Of a stretch of DNA of 43,463 nt, positions 1 to 10,300 are shown one piece after another. The first letter of the stretch is position 1, and the number at the start of each line of letters is the position of its first letter. This stretch comes from an uncultured Bacteroides sp. (GTDB taxonomy: Bacteria > Bacteroidota > Bacteroidia > Bacteroidales > Bacteroidaceae). The stretch covers positions 1 through 43,463 of the forward strand of contig CAUHML010000025.1 in NCBI GenBank assembly GCA_959606905.1, given 5' to 3'. The notes under the pieces were generated by a model. It was not told the origin of the DNA. It did no database searches and saw nothing but the letters and a program-made list of their open reading frames with translations. The translations under genes were made by a program, and so were the position numbers.

Positions 1-50
1 GCGACCCTAACCTTGGCAAGGTTATGCTCTACCAACTGAGCTATTTCCGC
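1..50 (-). tRNA. tRNA-Gly (GCC), cut by the window edge
   Basis: The reverse complement starts GCGGAAATAGCTCAGTTGGT and has an anticodon loop containing GCC (CTTGCCAAG). It is identical over its visible length to the complete tRNA-Gly at 289-361. The T arm and 3' acceptor strand lie beyond base 1. It is the last visible tRNA of a four-gene cluster read leftward from the promoter near 381-411. Confidence 0.93.
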
Positions 51-70
51 AAATAACCTTTCATGAACTG

Positions 71-154
71 TGAAGAGAAGGAGACTCGAACTCCCACGAC
101 ATAACTGTCACTACCCCCTCAAAGTAGCGCGTCTACCAATTCCGCCACCTCTCC
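71..154 (-). tRNA. tRNA-Leu (GAG)
   Basis: This 84-base cloverleaf has a long variable arm, as class II leucine tRNAs do. The acceptor stem starts GGAGAGG and the anticodon stem CTACT/GGTAG encloses loop TTGAGGG, giving anticodon GAG. The T loop is TTCGAGT. No CCA is encoded after the discriminator A. It sits between the two Gly copies and the other Leu gene. Confidence 0.93.
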
Positions 155-177
155 ATAATTTTAAAGTTTAACCTTTG

Positions 178-259
178 TGCCCAGAACAGGACTCGAACCT
201 GCATGCCTCTCGACACACGCACCTGAAACGTGCGCGTCTACCAATTCCGCCACCTGGGC
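178..259 (-). tRNA. tRNA-Leu (CAG)
   Basis: This 82-base class II tRNA has acceptor arm GCCCAGG pairing with the 3' TTCTGGGC region. The anticodon stem CACGT/GCGTG encloses loop TTCAGGT, giving anticodon CAG. Its D arm matches that of the neighbouring Leu tRNA. It lies 18 bases from tRNA-Leu(GAG), 29 bases from tRNA-Gly, and is presumably cotranscribed with both. Confidence 0.93.
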
Positions 260-288
260 ATAGGTAATTGCAATCATTTCATAGAAAG

Positions 289-361
289 AGCGGAAAACGA
301 GACTCGAACTCGCGACCCTAACCTTGGCAAGGTTATGCTCTACCAACTGAGCTATTTCCGC
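289..361 (-). tRNA. tRNA-Gly (GCC)
   Basis: A complete 73-base tRNA with acceptor stem GCGGAAA/TTTTCCGC, D arm AGCTCAGTTGGT, anticodon GCC and T arm with TTCGAGT. It is the promoter-proximal gene of the cluster, and a second identical copy starts at base 50. The duplicated Gly gene flanks the two Leu genes. Confidence 0.95.
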
Positions 362-380
362 ATTTTTTCGTTTGCGGTTG

Positions 381-411
381 CAAAGGTAGGGATTTTCCGT
401 AAACCTGCAAA
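381..411 (-). promoter_or_regulatory. Bacteroides-type promoter of the tRNA cluster
   Basis: On the minus strand, TTTG (408-411) is followed by a 19-base spacer and TACCTTTG (381-388). This matches the known Bacteroides -33/-7 consensus TTTG-N19-21-TAnnTTTG. The predicted transcription start is about 12-14 bases before the first tRNA-Gly. Confidence 0.75.
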
Positions 412-480
412 CATTCTGCACACTTTTTTTCACAGAAATCTCTGCACTTTGCCTCCACCGCCAAACAATCTTTTTGATTA

Positions 481-1620
481 TCAACTCATTCGGTCACGAT
501 AATCTTCATAAGAAAATTGCTTGTATATTTCAGCCTTCCCTTCTTTCGTCCACAAAGCAATGGCAGGATGATGAATTCCGTTAAACATATTCGTCTTTAC
601 CATGGTGTAATGAATCATATCTTCAAACACGATCCGTTCTCCGATTTGCAGTTCATGATCGAAACTCCACAGCCCCATATAGTCACCGCTCAAACAGGAG
701 TTTCCTCCTAAACGATAAATATATTTTCCTTCATTTCCCATTTCCGCACCGCGAACGGCAGGCTGATAAGGCATTTCCAGACAGTCGGGCATGTGGCAGG
801 TGAAGCTGACATTCAATATGGCAGTTTTAATACCACGGCTTTCTACAATATCCACGACTTCAGAAGTCAGCACACCCGTCTGCCAGGTAAAGGCCGAACC
901 GGGTTCAAGAATAATACGTAAATGAGGATAACGGGCTTTCAGTCCCTGCAATAATTTTATCAGATGTTCCGTATCATAATCTTTACGTGTCATCAGATGT
1001 CCGCCGCCCAGATTCAACCATTTCAGTTGCGGAAACCAACGGGAAAACTTTTCTTCGAGATGTTCCAACGTTCGTTCCAACTCAAAAGAAGAAGACTCGC
1101 AATGGCAATGGCAATGAAAGCCTTCGATACCTTGTGGCAACGTATCCGGCAATAAATCGGCAGTAATTCCGAAACGCGTACCGGGAGCGCAAGGATTGTA
1201 AAGTTCCGTTTCTACCTCCGAATATTCAGGGTTCACACGGATACCACAAGAGATACCACCTCCTTTTGCTACGGTCATCGGATAGAAACGTTCGAACTGT
1301 GCCATAGAATTAAAAGTAATATGGCTACTGCAACGCATGATTTCCGGGAAATCCTGTTCTGTATATGCAGGTGAATAAGTATGTGCCTTACTTCCGAACT
1401 CTTCCAGCGCCAAACGTGCCTCATAGACCGAGCTTGCTGTAGAATGGTCTATGTATTCACGGAATATAGGGAAAGAGCGCCACATAGCAAACGACTTGAA
1501 AGCAAGAATAATCTCCACTCCCGCCCTGTCGGCTACGCTTTTTATCAAACTCAAGTTCTTTCTTAAAAGTTCTTCTTCCATGATGTAGCAGGGAGAAGGA
1601 AACTGGGTAAAATCTATCAT
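481..1620 (-). CDS. nspC: Carboxynorspermidine decarboxylase
   Basis: A PLP-dependent enzyme that decarboxylates carboxynorspermidine or carboxyspermidine in the alternative polyamine route used by Bacteroidetes and Vibrio. It is cytoplasmic. The 379-residue protein has the alanine-racemase-type fold of group IV decarboxylases. The AFKSFAMW motif carries the presumed PLP lysine at about residue 42. A GGGH glycine loop follows near residue 205 and an EPGSAF phosphate-binding motif near residue 240. I chose the ATG at 1620; the frame stays open two codons further to a TTG at 1626, which is less likely. A TATTTTTG (-7-like) lies at 1664-1671 but no good -33 partner is seen. It appears to be a single gene, divergent from the oxidoreductase at 1799. 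Confidence 0.93.
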   Translation of the reverse strand: MIDFTQFPSPCYIMEEELLRKNLSLIKSVADRAGVEIILAFKSFAMWRSFPIFREYIDHSTASSVYEARLALEEFGSKAHTYSPAYTEQDFPEIMRCSSHITFNSMAQFERFYPMTVAKGGGISCGIRVNPEYSEVETELYNPCAPGTRFGITADLLPDTLPQGIEGFHCHCHCESSSFELERTLEHLEEKFSRWFPQLKWLNLGGGHLMTRKDYDTEHLIKLLQGLKARYPHLRIILEPGSAFTWQTGVLTSEVVDIVESRGIKTAILNVSFTCHMPDCLEMPYQPAVRGAEMGNEGKYIYRLGGNSCLSGDYMGLWSFDHELQIGERIVFEDMIHYTMVKTNMFNGIHHPAIALWTKEGKAEIYKQFSYEDYRDRMS

Positions 1621-1798
1621 ATACAATATTGTTATCTAAAGTAACGTCTTACAAATACGGATGCAAAAATACAAATTCAAAAGCAAAGAGGGATTGTTTT
1701 ATTTTTAATTAAGATATTGCTTTTCGAGAACTTTTTCTTATTTTTAGACCTTATTATATAAGACGTGTAATTGTTTCATCCCAAATACTTGACTGATT

Positions 1799-2356
1799 AT
1801 GAATAAAGACTTAAGAAAAGTAGTGATTCTGCTGGCACACCCCAACATCAAAGGATCACAGGCAAACAAAGCATTAATCGATGCTGTCAGTGACATTGAA
1901 GGAGTGGCGGTGTTCAACCTTTACGAACTGTCAGAGGACATTGCTTTCAATGTGGACGAATGGAGTAAAATCATCTCCGACGCTTCGACCGTTATCTACC
2001 AGTTTCCTTTCTACTGGATGTCTGCCCCGTCATTACTAAAAAAATGGCAGGACGAAGTGTTCACTCACTTGTCCAAGACTCCGGCTGTCGCGGGCAAACC
2101 GTTAATGATAGTAACGACCACCGGCTCCGAATACGACGCTTATCGTAGTGGCGGACGAAACCGATTCACAACCGATGAACTTCTACGTCCGTATCAAGGC
2201 AGTGCTATTCATTCGGGTATGGCGTGGCAGACACCTATTGTCGTTTACGGAATGGGAACTGCAGATGCAGGAAAAAATATTGCCGAAGGAGCGAATTCAT
2301 ATAAGCAACGGATAGAAATGCTTATCAATAGCAGTAACGCAGGGAATAATTGGTAA
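1799..2356 (+). CDS. NAD(P)H oxidoreductase, flavodoxin-like fold (KefF/MdaB/quinone reductase type)
   Basis: A 185-residue cytoplasmic protein of the flavodoxin_2 family, which bind FMN or FAD and reduce quinones or similar acceptors with NAD(P)H. The N-terminal strand VVILLAHPNIKGSQANKAL gives the phosphate-binding loop. YQFPFYWMSAPSLLKKWQDEVF (residues about 67-88) is the typical active-site region, and GKPLMIVTTTGSEYDAY follows. The length is normal for the family. The gene is monocistronic and ends at a strong hairpin (2365-2399). The exact substrate cannot be read from the sequence. KefF-type regulators usually sit beside a KefC potassium channel, and none is seen here. Confidence 0.85.
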   Translation: MNKDLRKVVILLAHPNIKGSQANKALIDAVSDIEGVAVFNLYELSEDIAFNVDEWSKIISDASTVIYQFPFYWMSAPSLLKKWQDEVFTHLSKTPAVAGKPLMIVTTTGSEYDAYRSGGRNRFTTDELLRPYQGSAIHSGMAWQTPIVVYGMGTADAGKNIAEGANSYKQRIEMLINSSNAGNNW

Positions 2357-2364
2357 AACAATAA

Positions 2365-2399
2365 AAAGCGTAGCTTTATCCGTCCTAAAGCTACGCTTT
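2365..2399. terminator. Bidirectional rho-independent terminator
   Basis: Perfect 14-base arms (AAAGCGTAGCTTTA and its complement at 2386-2399) around a 7-base loop, with A-rich and T-rich flanks. It lies between two convergent genes, the oxidoreductase (+) and the last efflux gene (-), and probably serves both. Confidence 0.85.
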
Positions 2400-2406
2400 A
2401 GCATCC

Positions 2407-5400
2407 CTAAAGCACTGCTTTAGACCTCGTAAACCACTTCTTCTTCAGCGTCAATACCGGCAGGAAAATAAAAACTCCAATTACCGACATAACCAATCCC
2501 CCAATCGTACCTGCCGCCAACGGAAACCAGAAACCTTCTTTCTCCGCACCTATCATGAAAGGAATAAATCCCAGAATAGTGGAAACCACCGTCAGGAAAA
2601 TAGGAATCACTTTCGTGTTCCAGGCTTTCACGTATGCCCGGAGCGGCGAGAGACACGGGTAACGTTTACGAATAGAATTATATTCGTTCAGGATATAGAT
2701 ACTAGCATTTACTGTGATACCGCAAAGCAGAACAAAAGAAGCAAAACCTCCCTGATCAAAATTCAGTTTGAACCAGTAGAATGTAAGAAACACTCCGATA
2801 TAAGACACCGGAATCACAAAAATAATCGCTAACGGCTGTTTCAAAGAATTGAACAGAATACTCGTAATAAAGAAAATGATAGCAATCACAATAAGCAACA
2901 GACGATATTGCTTATTGTCCTTTCCTCCCCACGACCAGTTATTGTCCTCCGATTTGGCAGTATATCCCATTGGAAGAATCTCATTAAATTCCTCCAGATC
3001 TTTCTTCAACAGCTTATGCCCCTGTTCCGAAGAACCGATATACTCATATTGCAGGCACAGCCGGTACTGCTGGTTTTCCTTGGCTACTTCCTGCGGCATC
3101 TGCCCTTTTTCCACTGTTGCCAGTTCCGACAGTTTATATTCTTTTCCGCCTGCCGGAAAAGGATAATACTGCATTGCCCACACATCCCTTTCTTCCGACT
3201 GGCGGGAAGACAATTTTATTTTTTCCGTACCTTCTTCCGTCGTCACCGAACCAATCTCCATATTCCGTCCATATATCGGTCGGATAGCGGAAAACAATCT
3301 TCCGGCTCCGATATTTTCCTCCGCCATTCGGAGCTTGTCCAGACTGAAATAAAATTCCATATAATCATCCTTCCACCACGAGAAGTCGGAACCGATCGTT
3401 ACTTCCTTGATGCGACGGTGAGACAAGAACTTCTCTTTCAGTTGTTCCGCCCGGTCATACAGTTCGTCATAATTATACCCATACATTTTCACCCGGAATG
3501 AACCCGCACTCTCACGCACATTATTACTGAATCCTTGGTCCTGCAATCCGTAAATACTCCAATCTCCTCCACCCAATTGAAGTGCCTTGTTTATCATATT
3601 AGCTTTCAGCGTATACGGGAAACCGCTCTTTTGGTGCTCTTTCGTGAAATAAATATGAATAGATGCCCTGCGTGCACTTTCCACAGACGTCTGGAACTGC
3701 TTGATTTCTTTAAATTCGCTCAAGTAAGTTTCCATTCGCTTAATCAACGTATTCATCTGCTCCAGCGTACTCCCATTCGGCAAATTGGCATTGGCATGAA
3801 GCACCACTTCTTCATTACGCGTAAAATAACTTCCTTCATATACTTTCTGTACAAAAAGTCTTAAAGCTCCTCCCAATGCTTTATCCACTACCGGTTTTAC
3901 CTTCTCTTTATACGTAGAAGTACCCAGTGTCTTATTATAAAATTCCGCCCATTTATCTTCCCCCTTCATCTTTTCCGGCAACAGAAATACCGGTAATCCG
4001 AAAGCCAGCAACAATAAAATGCAGACCGCCACCCTCCACCGGCAAAGAATCCGTATCAGCCAACTGTAAAAACGGCTGAAATATACCGGAAAACGATGCA
4101 TTTTAGAACGTATCCACATAAAGAAACGTATATTTCCCGACTTCCACTTCGCACCTGAAAGCGAAGATTTTTTCCTCCGCTTCAATCCGGTTTTGTCGAT
4201 CAGGGAAGGAACAAAAAACAGGGCAACCAGCAGTGATACCCCAAGATTAATAATCACTACCGCAGCAAAATCCTGTAAGTTCAGGCGTATCTTCTCATCG
4301 AGGAAAAAGATAATGACCAAAGCCCCCATTGTAGTCAACGTAGCCGCCAGTACGGACATAAAAGCCTTCCGGTTTCCACGCCGCAGATAATGGTCGCTCA
4401 TCACAATCGTATTGTCAATCACCAGATTTAGAGAAACCGTGATACCTGCCAGAGAATACAACTGCATTTCAAGTCCGAATGCATAATAGAAGATAACGGC
4501 TATCGCTACATTAACTGCCAGACTGGTTACAATCAGAAACAAATACTTCGGACTAAAAGTAATCAATAGCACAAACAGAAGCAGAATCGCTACCGTCACC
4601 CCCGTTCGCAGATAAATCTTCCCCAGTTCTTCCTGAATAAACTCCGTTGCATCATAGCTGGTATGAATCTCGTATCCCGCCGGAAGAAGTAACCGGATAT
4701 CATCCATATATGCTTTCACTTCCTTGCTCAATGCCAACTGATTGGCCGTTTCCTCCGCCACGACAGACAGATAGATAGAGTTCAGACCGTTAATTCGGTA
4801 GTAACTTTGCGGCTGTTCCTCCACACGGGAAACTTTTACCAATTCATTCAGACCAATGATTTTGCCATCTTTCATCTTCACCTGTATCCGTTCCGCATCA
4901 AAGTCCCGGTTATTATATTCGGGAACCAGCGCCAGACGGATCCATTGCCTGCCCGAACTCCCCTGTTCCATATCGTATGTACCCAGAAACTCTTTCTGGT
5001 AATGCAACCGGACAGCCTGACGGATATCATCCGTACTTATCCCAAGCGTATGTAACTGTTCGGAGTCATATTCCAACCGCCATTCCATTGGAGTAGCCCC
5101 GCCAAGATTAATCTTATAAATTCCCGGAAGTTGTGCCAAACGTGTCTTAATATGTTCTTCCGCATACTGTTGTATCAGAATGGGAATAGCAGGCGCATTA
5201 ATCGTAAATGCCATAAAAGGGCCCTGGTTGTTCTGCCCCGGACTCTGCATCTGAATATACGGATAGCTCACCCCGTCCGGCAGTTCCGGCCATGTCTGAC
5301 GAATGATGGTGGACGCTTCAAAACGTGCAACTGCAACATCCACATGTTTATCCAGATTCACGCTGATACTGCCCCACCCGTTTCCTGAAGTAGAATAGAT

Positions 5401-5658
5401 ACCCCGAATCCCTTTCACGCGGGCAAGCATCGCCTCCAGTTTGCTGGTAGCTGTCATTTCCACCACGCGTGCCGAAGTGCCGGGCATACTGAAACGCACC
5501 GTGAAGCCGGGTAATGTCCGTGAGGGGTTCAGTTTGACCGGAAGCAACGGCACAAGCGCCAGCCCGACCAATGCCACGCAGACAAAAGCCACAATCAGGG
5601 TGAAAGCGGAAGCCTTCGAGGACTTTTTTATTTCAAGACTTATATTTTGCATTACCAT
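2407..5658 (-). CDS. RND efflux permease, second pump of the operon
   Basis: An inner-membrane proton-driven exporter of the AcrB/CusA superfamily, 1083 residues. It has TM1 at about 18-38, a periplasmic porter half, a TM block at about 350-500, a second TM near 545, a second porter half, and a C-terminal TM block at about 885-1060. In TM4 the AcrB Asp-Asp pair reads Asp-Asn (VIDNTIVM). In the later TM block the AcrB relay lysine is replaced in GITVNAS. It is the last gene of the operon, about 96 bases after the TolC-like gene, and ends at a strong terminator. It is divergent from the other permease of the operon, so the two are not a recent tandem copy. Substrate unknown. Confidence 0.88.
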   Translation of the reverse strand: MVMQNISLEIKKSSKASAFTLIVAFVCVALVGLALVPLLPVKLNPSRTLPGFTVRFSMPGTSARVVEMTATSKLEAMLARVKGIRGIYSTSGNGWGSISVNLDKHVDVAVARFEASTIIRQTWPELPDGVSYPYIQMQSPGQNNQGPFMAFTINAPAIPILIQQYAEEHIKTRLAQLPGIYKINLGGATPMEWRLEYDSEQLHTLGISTDDIRQAVRLHYQKEFLGTYDMEQGSSGRQWIRLALVPEYNNRDFDAERIQVKMKDGKIIGLNELVKVSRVEEQPQSYYRINGLNSIYLSVVAEETANQLALSKEVKAYMDDIRLLLPAGYEIHTSYDATEFIQEELGKIYLRTGVTVAILLLFVLLITFSPKYLFLIVTSLAVNVAIAVIFYYAFGLEMQLYSLAGITVSLNLVIDNTIVMSDHYLRRGNRKAFMSVLAATLTTMGALVIIFFLDEKIRLNLQDFAAVVIINLGVSLLVALFFVPSLIDKTGLKRRKKSSLSGAKWKSGNIRFFMWIRSKMHRFPVYFSRFYSWLIRILCRWRVAVCILLLLAFGLPVFLLPEKMKGEDKWAEFYNKTLGTSTYKEKVKPVVDKALGGALRLFVQKVYEGSYFTRNEEVVLHANANLPNGSTLEQMNTLIKRMETYLSEFKEIKQFQTSVESARRASIHIYFTKEHQKSGFPYTLKANMINKALQLGGGDWSIYGLQDQGFSNNVRESAGSFRVKMYGYNYDELYDRAEQLKEKFLSHRRIKEVTIGSDFSWWKDDYMEFYFSLDKLRMAEENIGAGRLFSAIRPIYGRNMEIGSVTTEEGTEKIKLSSRQSEERDVWAMQYYPFPAGGKEYKLSELATVEKGQMPQEVAKENQQYRLCLQYEYIGSSEQGHKLLKKDLEEFNEILPMGYTAKSEDNNWSWGGKDNKQYRLLLIVIAIIFFITSILFNSLKQPLAIIFVIPVSYIGVFLTFYWFKLNFDQGGFASFVLLCGITVNASIYILNEYNSIRKRYPCLSPLRAYVKAWNTKVIPIFLTVVSTILGFIPFMIGAEKEGFWFPLAAGTIGGLVMSVIGVFIFLPVLTLKKKWFTRSKAVL

Positions 5659-5754
5659 TATTTATGTAAATAGAAATCTCTGTCATATAAACGACAGCAT
5701 CTCTGTTTATGACAGACTTAATGGAGATACTACCGAGAATAAACGCCGCAATTA

Positions 5755-7314
5755 TCATTTGATCAGCTTGCCTCCGTTAAAATCGAACCTGTCCGAAAGT
5801 GAAAGTTTTGTAGCAAAATCAAACAACGTAAGCCGTCGTATCTTGTAATAATTCAACCAGTAATTCTGCAAAGCAGAGATAAAGTTACGCTGTGCCTGCT
5901 GCTGCCTGTTCAGAGAAAGAGTCAGGCTGTTTATATCCGCTTTGCCGATGATAAAACGCTGCTTTGTCTCATTATAAGCGAGTATGGACAAATCCAAAGC
6001 TTCTTCCGCACTGGCAATCAATTGTTGCTGGATATTAAAATCACTCACTGTCATTATCACTTCCTCCTCAATACTTATCTCGTCCTGGCGTGCCGAAATC
6101 TTCACCACATTCAAGTTATTCCGTGCCATATTATACTTTCCTTTGCGGACGCCCCAGTCCAGCAACGGAATAGAGACACTGACCGCCACCAAATCCTGCT
6201 GCATGGGCTTATGATAGACATCCCCGAAATTGTCCGCCACCTGATTAAAACCGATACTGGCATTCACACTTGCATTAAAGCGCGACTCCTTTTTAGTCTT
6301 ATCCACATTACGCTCCGCTTCCAGCACATTCTGTTTCAATTCCAACAATTGCGGGTTGTTGCTCCTTCCCCACCTCAAAGCCTCATCTATCGGAATCTCC
6401 AGCATTCCCGGACGGGAAGGAAGTTCCAGCTCGATCTGCGTATTCTTATCCAGATTGAGAAAAGAAGCCAATGAGAACATAGCCCGCTTCAAATCGCTTG
6501 CTTTATTCTGCAATGTGTTCTGCGCATTCACCCGATCCAGCTTCAGAGTCAACAGGTCGGCTTGCGAGATAGCTGCGATCCGGTGCCGTTGTTGCCCGAT
6601 GCGGTACAACGTATCCGTAGAAGCCAGATTTTCTTTTGCCAGGTTATATTCCGCTTGTGCCATAGCCAGAGAGAAGAAATAACTCGTAGCCGTTTCCGAA
6701 ACTTTCTCCACATTATAAAGAAATTCCTTTTTCACACGTTCATATTTCAAAGGCTCTATCTTCCGTTCCCATTTGAATGGATTATACCCCACCAAACTTT
6801 GCGAATATCCAATCCTTATCGGGACACTGGTCAGCTGTGTCGCACTATTATCCCCGAAATTACGCATATAGGCAAGATTCGATTCCAGATAAAATGTACC
6901 TCCGGTCAGGTCAAGATTCTGCCGGACACTTAACCCTCCATAAGCATAATAAGACTGTTGCGTACGGTACACATCCAAATCCTGTCCCGAATCGTAACGT
7001 TTCGTAATATCCCGGTTATATTGCGCCGGAGTAAGATCCAGCGTCAGACTGGGCAGGCGGTTTGCCTTATATGTCCTGTACTCCCAATAACCGGACAAGT
7101 ACATATTCTGTGTACGGAATGACTCCAATGAACTGTCATTGGCAAGAGCGATTGTCCGGTTCAAATCCAGTACCAGACGTTTCTGTGCATGAAGCAGGGA
7201 TTCACCACAGAGGACACCAAGAATACAGAGAAATGCCCATATCCTTTTCTTTGCTGAAAAGAATAACTTTGTCTCCTCCGTGGTAAAATTTAATAATCCA
7301 TTCATAACTCTCAT
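5755..7314 (-). CDS. TolC-family outer-membrane efflux channel
   Basis: The outer-membrane exit duct of a tripartite efflux system, 519 residues. The first 44 residues form a signal peptide with hydrophobic core IWAFLCILGVLCG and likely cleavage near LLHAQ. Two outer-membrane efflux repeats follow. These are long Gln/Asn/Leu-rich helical stretches such as ALRWGRSNNPQLLELKQN and the C-terminal ALDLSILAYNETKQRFIIGK. A second ATG three codons in (7305) could also be the start. It lies between two RND pump genes, 17 bases after the first, so one channel may serve both. Confidence 0.88.
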   Translation of the reverse strand: MRVMNGLLNFTTEETKLFFSAKKRIWAFLCILGVLCGESLLHAQKRLVLDLNRTIALANDSSLESFRTQNMYLSGYWEYRTYKANRLPSLTLDLTPAQYNRDITKRYDSGQDLDVYRTQQSYYAYGGLSVRQNLDLTGGTFYLESNLAYMRNFGDNSATQLTSVPIRIGYSQSLVGYNPFKWERKIEPLKYERVKKEFLYNVEKVSETATSYFFSLAMAQAEYNLAKENLASTDTLYRIGQQRHRIAAISQADLLTLKLDRVNAQNTLQNKASDLKRAMFSLASFLNLDKNTQIELELPSRPGMLEIPIDEALRWGRSNNPQLLELKQNVLEAERNVDKTKKESRFNASVNASIGFNQVADNFGDVYHKPMQQDLVAVSVSIPLLDWGVRKGKYNMARNNLNVVKISARQDEISIEEEVIMTVSDFNIQQQLIASAEEALDLSILAYNETKQRFIIGKADINSLTLSLNRQQQAQRNFISALQNYWLNYYKIRRLTLFDFATKLSLSDRFDFNGGKLIK

Positions 7315-7331
7315 ATTTGAACTATTCGTTA

Positions 7332-10300
7332 TTACTTGCTACTTATTTCTTCTTTCTTTCTGTAAATAAACCAGTAAAGCAATGGTATGATGAACAGACT
7401 CACTGCCGTACCGACCGACATTGTCCCTATCATGGCGATAGACAATGGTTTCTGTAATTCCGAACCCATATCCGATGAAAACAGTAACGGCACCATTGCA
7501 AAGATAGTAGTCAGCGAAGTCATGATAATCGGGCGCAAACGCCTGCGTCCTGCTTCATGGATAGCCTCCAACAACGGAACACCCGCTTTGCGCAGTTCAT
7601 TGATAGCGTCCAGTTTCAGGATAGAGTCATTGATTACAATACCACAGGTGACAATAAGTCCGATAGCAGACATCAGATTCAGTGTATGCCCGCAAAGCCA
7701 AAGCAGTAATAACGCAAAGGCCACATCTATCGGTATCTCCGCCAGAACAAGCAAAGGTTGCAGGAAACTTTCAAACTGCGAGGCAAGAATAAAGTACATC
7801 AGCAACAACGAAATAAACAGGATTACCACCAGCTCGTCCAACATCTCCCTGTTGGAAAAGAAACTTCCGGAGAAGCCTGTATCCCATTCTTTCGTTTCCT
7901 CCGCTACCTGCTTCACTTCCCGCATCAACTTGTCCCCGTTCTGCACGTCATAAAAATTAAAGGGGACATATTCACCATTACGCCCCGAAGTAATACTTTT
8001 CAGATCCTCAGCAGGAGCTATCGTAACCAGCTCCCGAAGAGGGATATATTCTATGTTTCCTTTATTATCCGGTTCAGTCTGTATCAACGTCTCCTGCAAT
8101 ATTTCATTCACAGTCTTTTCGCTGCCGGCAACGCTGATCGGAAGATATTGTTGGTAAGAATGCAACATTGTCACACTATTCTCACGAAAAGCAGTTTTCA
8201 AGATACGGTAGAGCTCATTATAGGAAACACGGTAAAGCAACAGTTTCTCTTTGCTAATACTTAGATTCAGTTGATTCTCGAAAGCGATACCCGTAGGGGC
8301 GATTCCCGTCTTCCGTGCCAAGTCCTTCTCCACGCGCCGGATGGTTTCCGCTTCCGGTGCCTTTGCCTTATTACGGGTATAAAACTCGGCTATGATATCC
8401 GGTTCGCCTGTGACAAAGAGTTTCTCAAACACAGTCTCCGGCGGAGAGAAAGAAATGACGGAAAGCGGATAACGCTCTTTCAGTCTGCGATAAATTTCTT
8501 GCTGTAAAGGAGAAATAGTTTCGGGTGTCTCCGTACGGAAGTAAAGTTCAGCCTCGGAAGAAGAAAGCTCCCTTTCACGGTTCAGAAGGAAATCCTGCCT
8601 GCCAATGGACGCCGTGTGCTCGGCTACCGGTTCTTCCAGTTCTTTAAAAAGTTCGTCCACACGCCTCCTGTTTTCATCCACATGAATATTCTCATTCCAC
8701 TCAATCCTGGCAATCAATTCATTCTCCTCAATATCGGGCATGCGCTGCTTGTCGATAAAGAAAAAGAAAAATACACAAAGCGGAATGGAAATAGCACAGA
8801 ACAAAACACTGAACGTTTTATGACTGAATACCCAGTCCACCCCCGCATCATAAAAACGATCTAATGTATGATCTTTTATCGGGTTATTGAATTTAAAGGA
8901 AAGCCACTTCCATTTCCGGGTATGGATACCGGTCCGGTAGACCAGCAGATAAAGTACGGGAAGCAACATGATACCCGTAAAATAAGAAACCATAAGTCCC
9001 ACTGTAACTGAAAAAGCCTGATCGTAAAAGATAGCTCCGGCAATACCACTCATAAAAATCAACGGTGCAAACACGGCAATGGTCGTTAAGGAGGAACTCA
9101 ACATGGGAGTCACCACTTCGCTTGTTCCCGTGATACAGGCACGGCGCAACGAATATCCCCGTTCCCGGTATTGCGATATATTCTCAGTTACAATAATCGA
9201 ACTGTCAATCATCATACCCAATGCCAGAATCAATCCGGCGAGTGAAATGATATTCAGGGACATATTGCACAGATAGAAGAAAACGAAACTGATTACGATA
9301 GAAACCACCATGCTAAGTCCGATAACCAACGGAGATTTTACATCCCCCAGAAACAAGACCGCTACCAGGCAGATAAAGAGAAAACCTAAAGACAGATTCT
9401 GTTGCAGATTCGAAATTGTGTAGTCCAGCAATTCCGTCTGATTACGGCTGATACTGAAATCAATATCCGGATATACCCGTTGGAAGTACTCCATCGTCTC
9501 TACCAGAGATTTCTTCATCTTATCCATATTCTCATCCGCCTGCTTGATAACAGCCAGCGTCACTGCCCTTTTCCCGTTAGATACAGATACCCCTTTTTCT
9601 TTTACGGGCACAATATTCACCCGGCAGAAATCCTTTAACTGCACAATCCGGTCTCCTTTACGCAGATAAATATTTTCTACATCTTCTGCAGTACGCAGGA
9701 GGGTGGAAAACTTTATGTTATATTCATAATATCCGTCACGTACCGTCATACTACCCGGTTCCACATTATTGGCAGCCAGAGTCGATTCTATATCCTCAAT
9801 AGAAATTCCCAACATGGAGAGCATATCCTCATCGGGCACAATCTGCACCTGACGTTCCACCAATCCGGTCACATCTACCATAGCCACTTCTTCAAGCTGC
9901 TCTATCCTACGTTTAATGACCGATTCGGCAAATTCACACAGATCCAGAAAGGACTGTTGTCCCGTAATGCTATAAGCACTGTCATTCTTCAAAGTCAGAT
10001 TCAGGTAAAAAACAGGTATATCCGTTGCGCTCGCCTTAATGACTTTCGGACGTTCCGTTTCCTTCGGGAGATAGTTCATTGCAGCGTCTATCTTTTCATT
10101 TACCTCGATAAAGGCCAGGTCCGTATTAGTACCGAAATCAAAAGACAAGCGGATAATACCGGCGCCGTCTCTAGACTCACTGTGAATATCTTTCAATGTA
10201 GAAACCTGTATCAACTGGCTGCGCAAAGGTTTCACAATCGTATTTTCCAGTTCGCGGGCGGATGTATTGGCAGCAGACACCTGTATAGTGATCTCCGGAA

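Noticed and set aside
161..484. 107-codon open frame on the minus strand
   Set aside because: It runs through two tRNA genes and has no protein-like composition or start context.
2908..3501. 197-codon plus-strand frame opposite the second RND pump
   Set aside because: It lies fully inside an intact transporter gene on the other strand and shows no family features.
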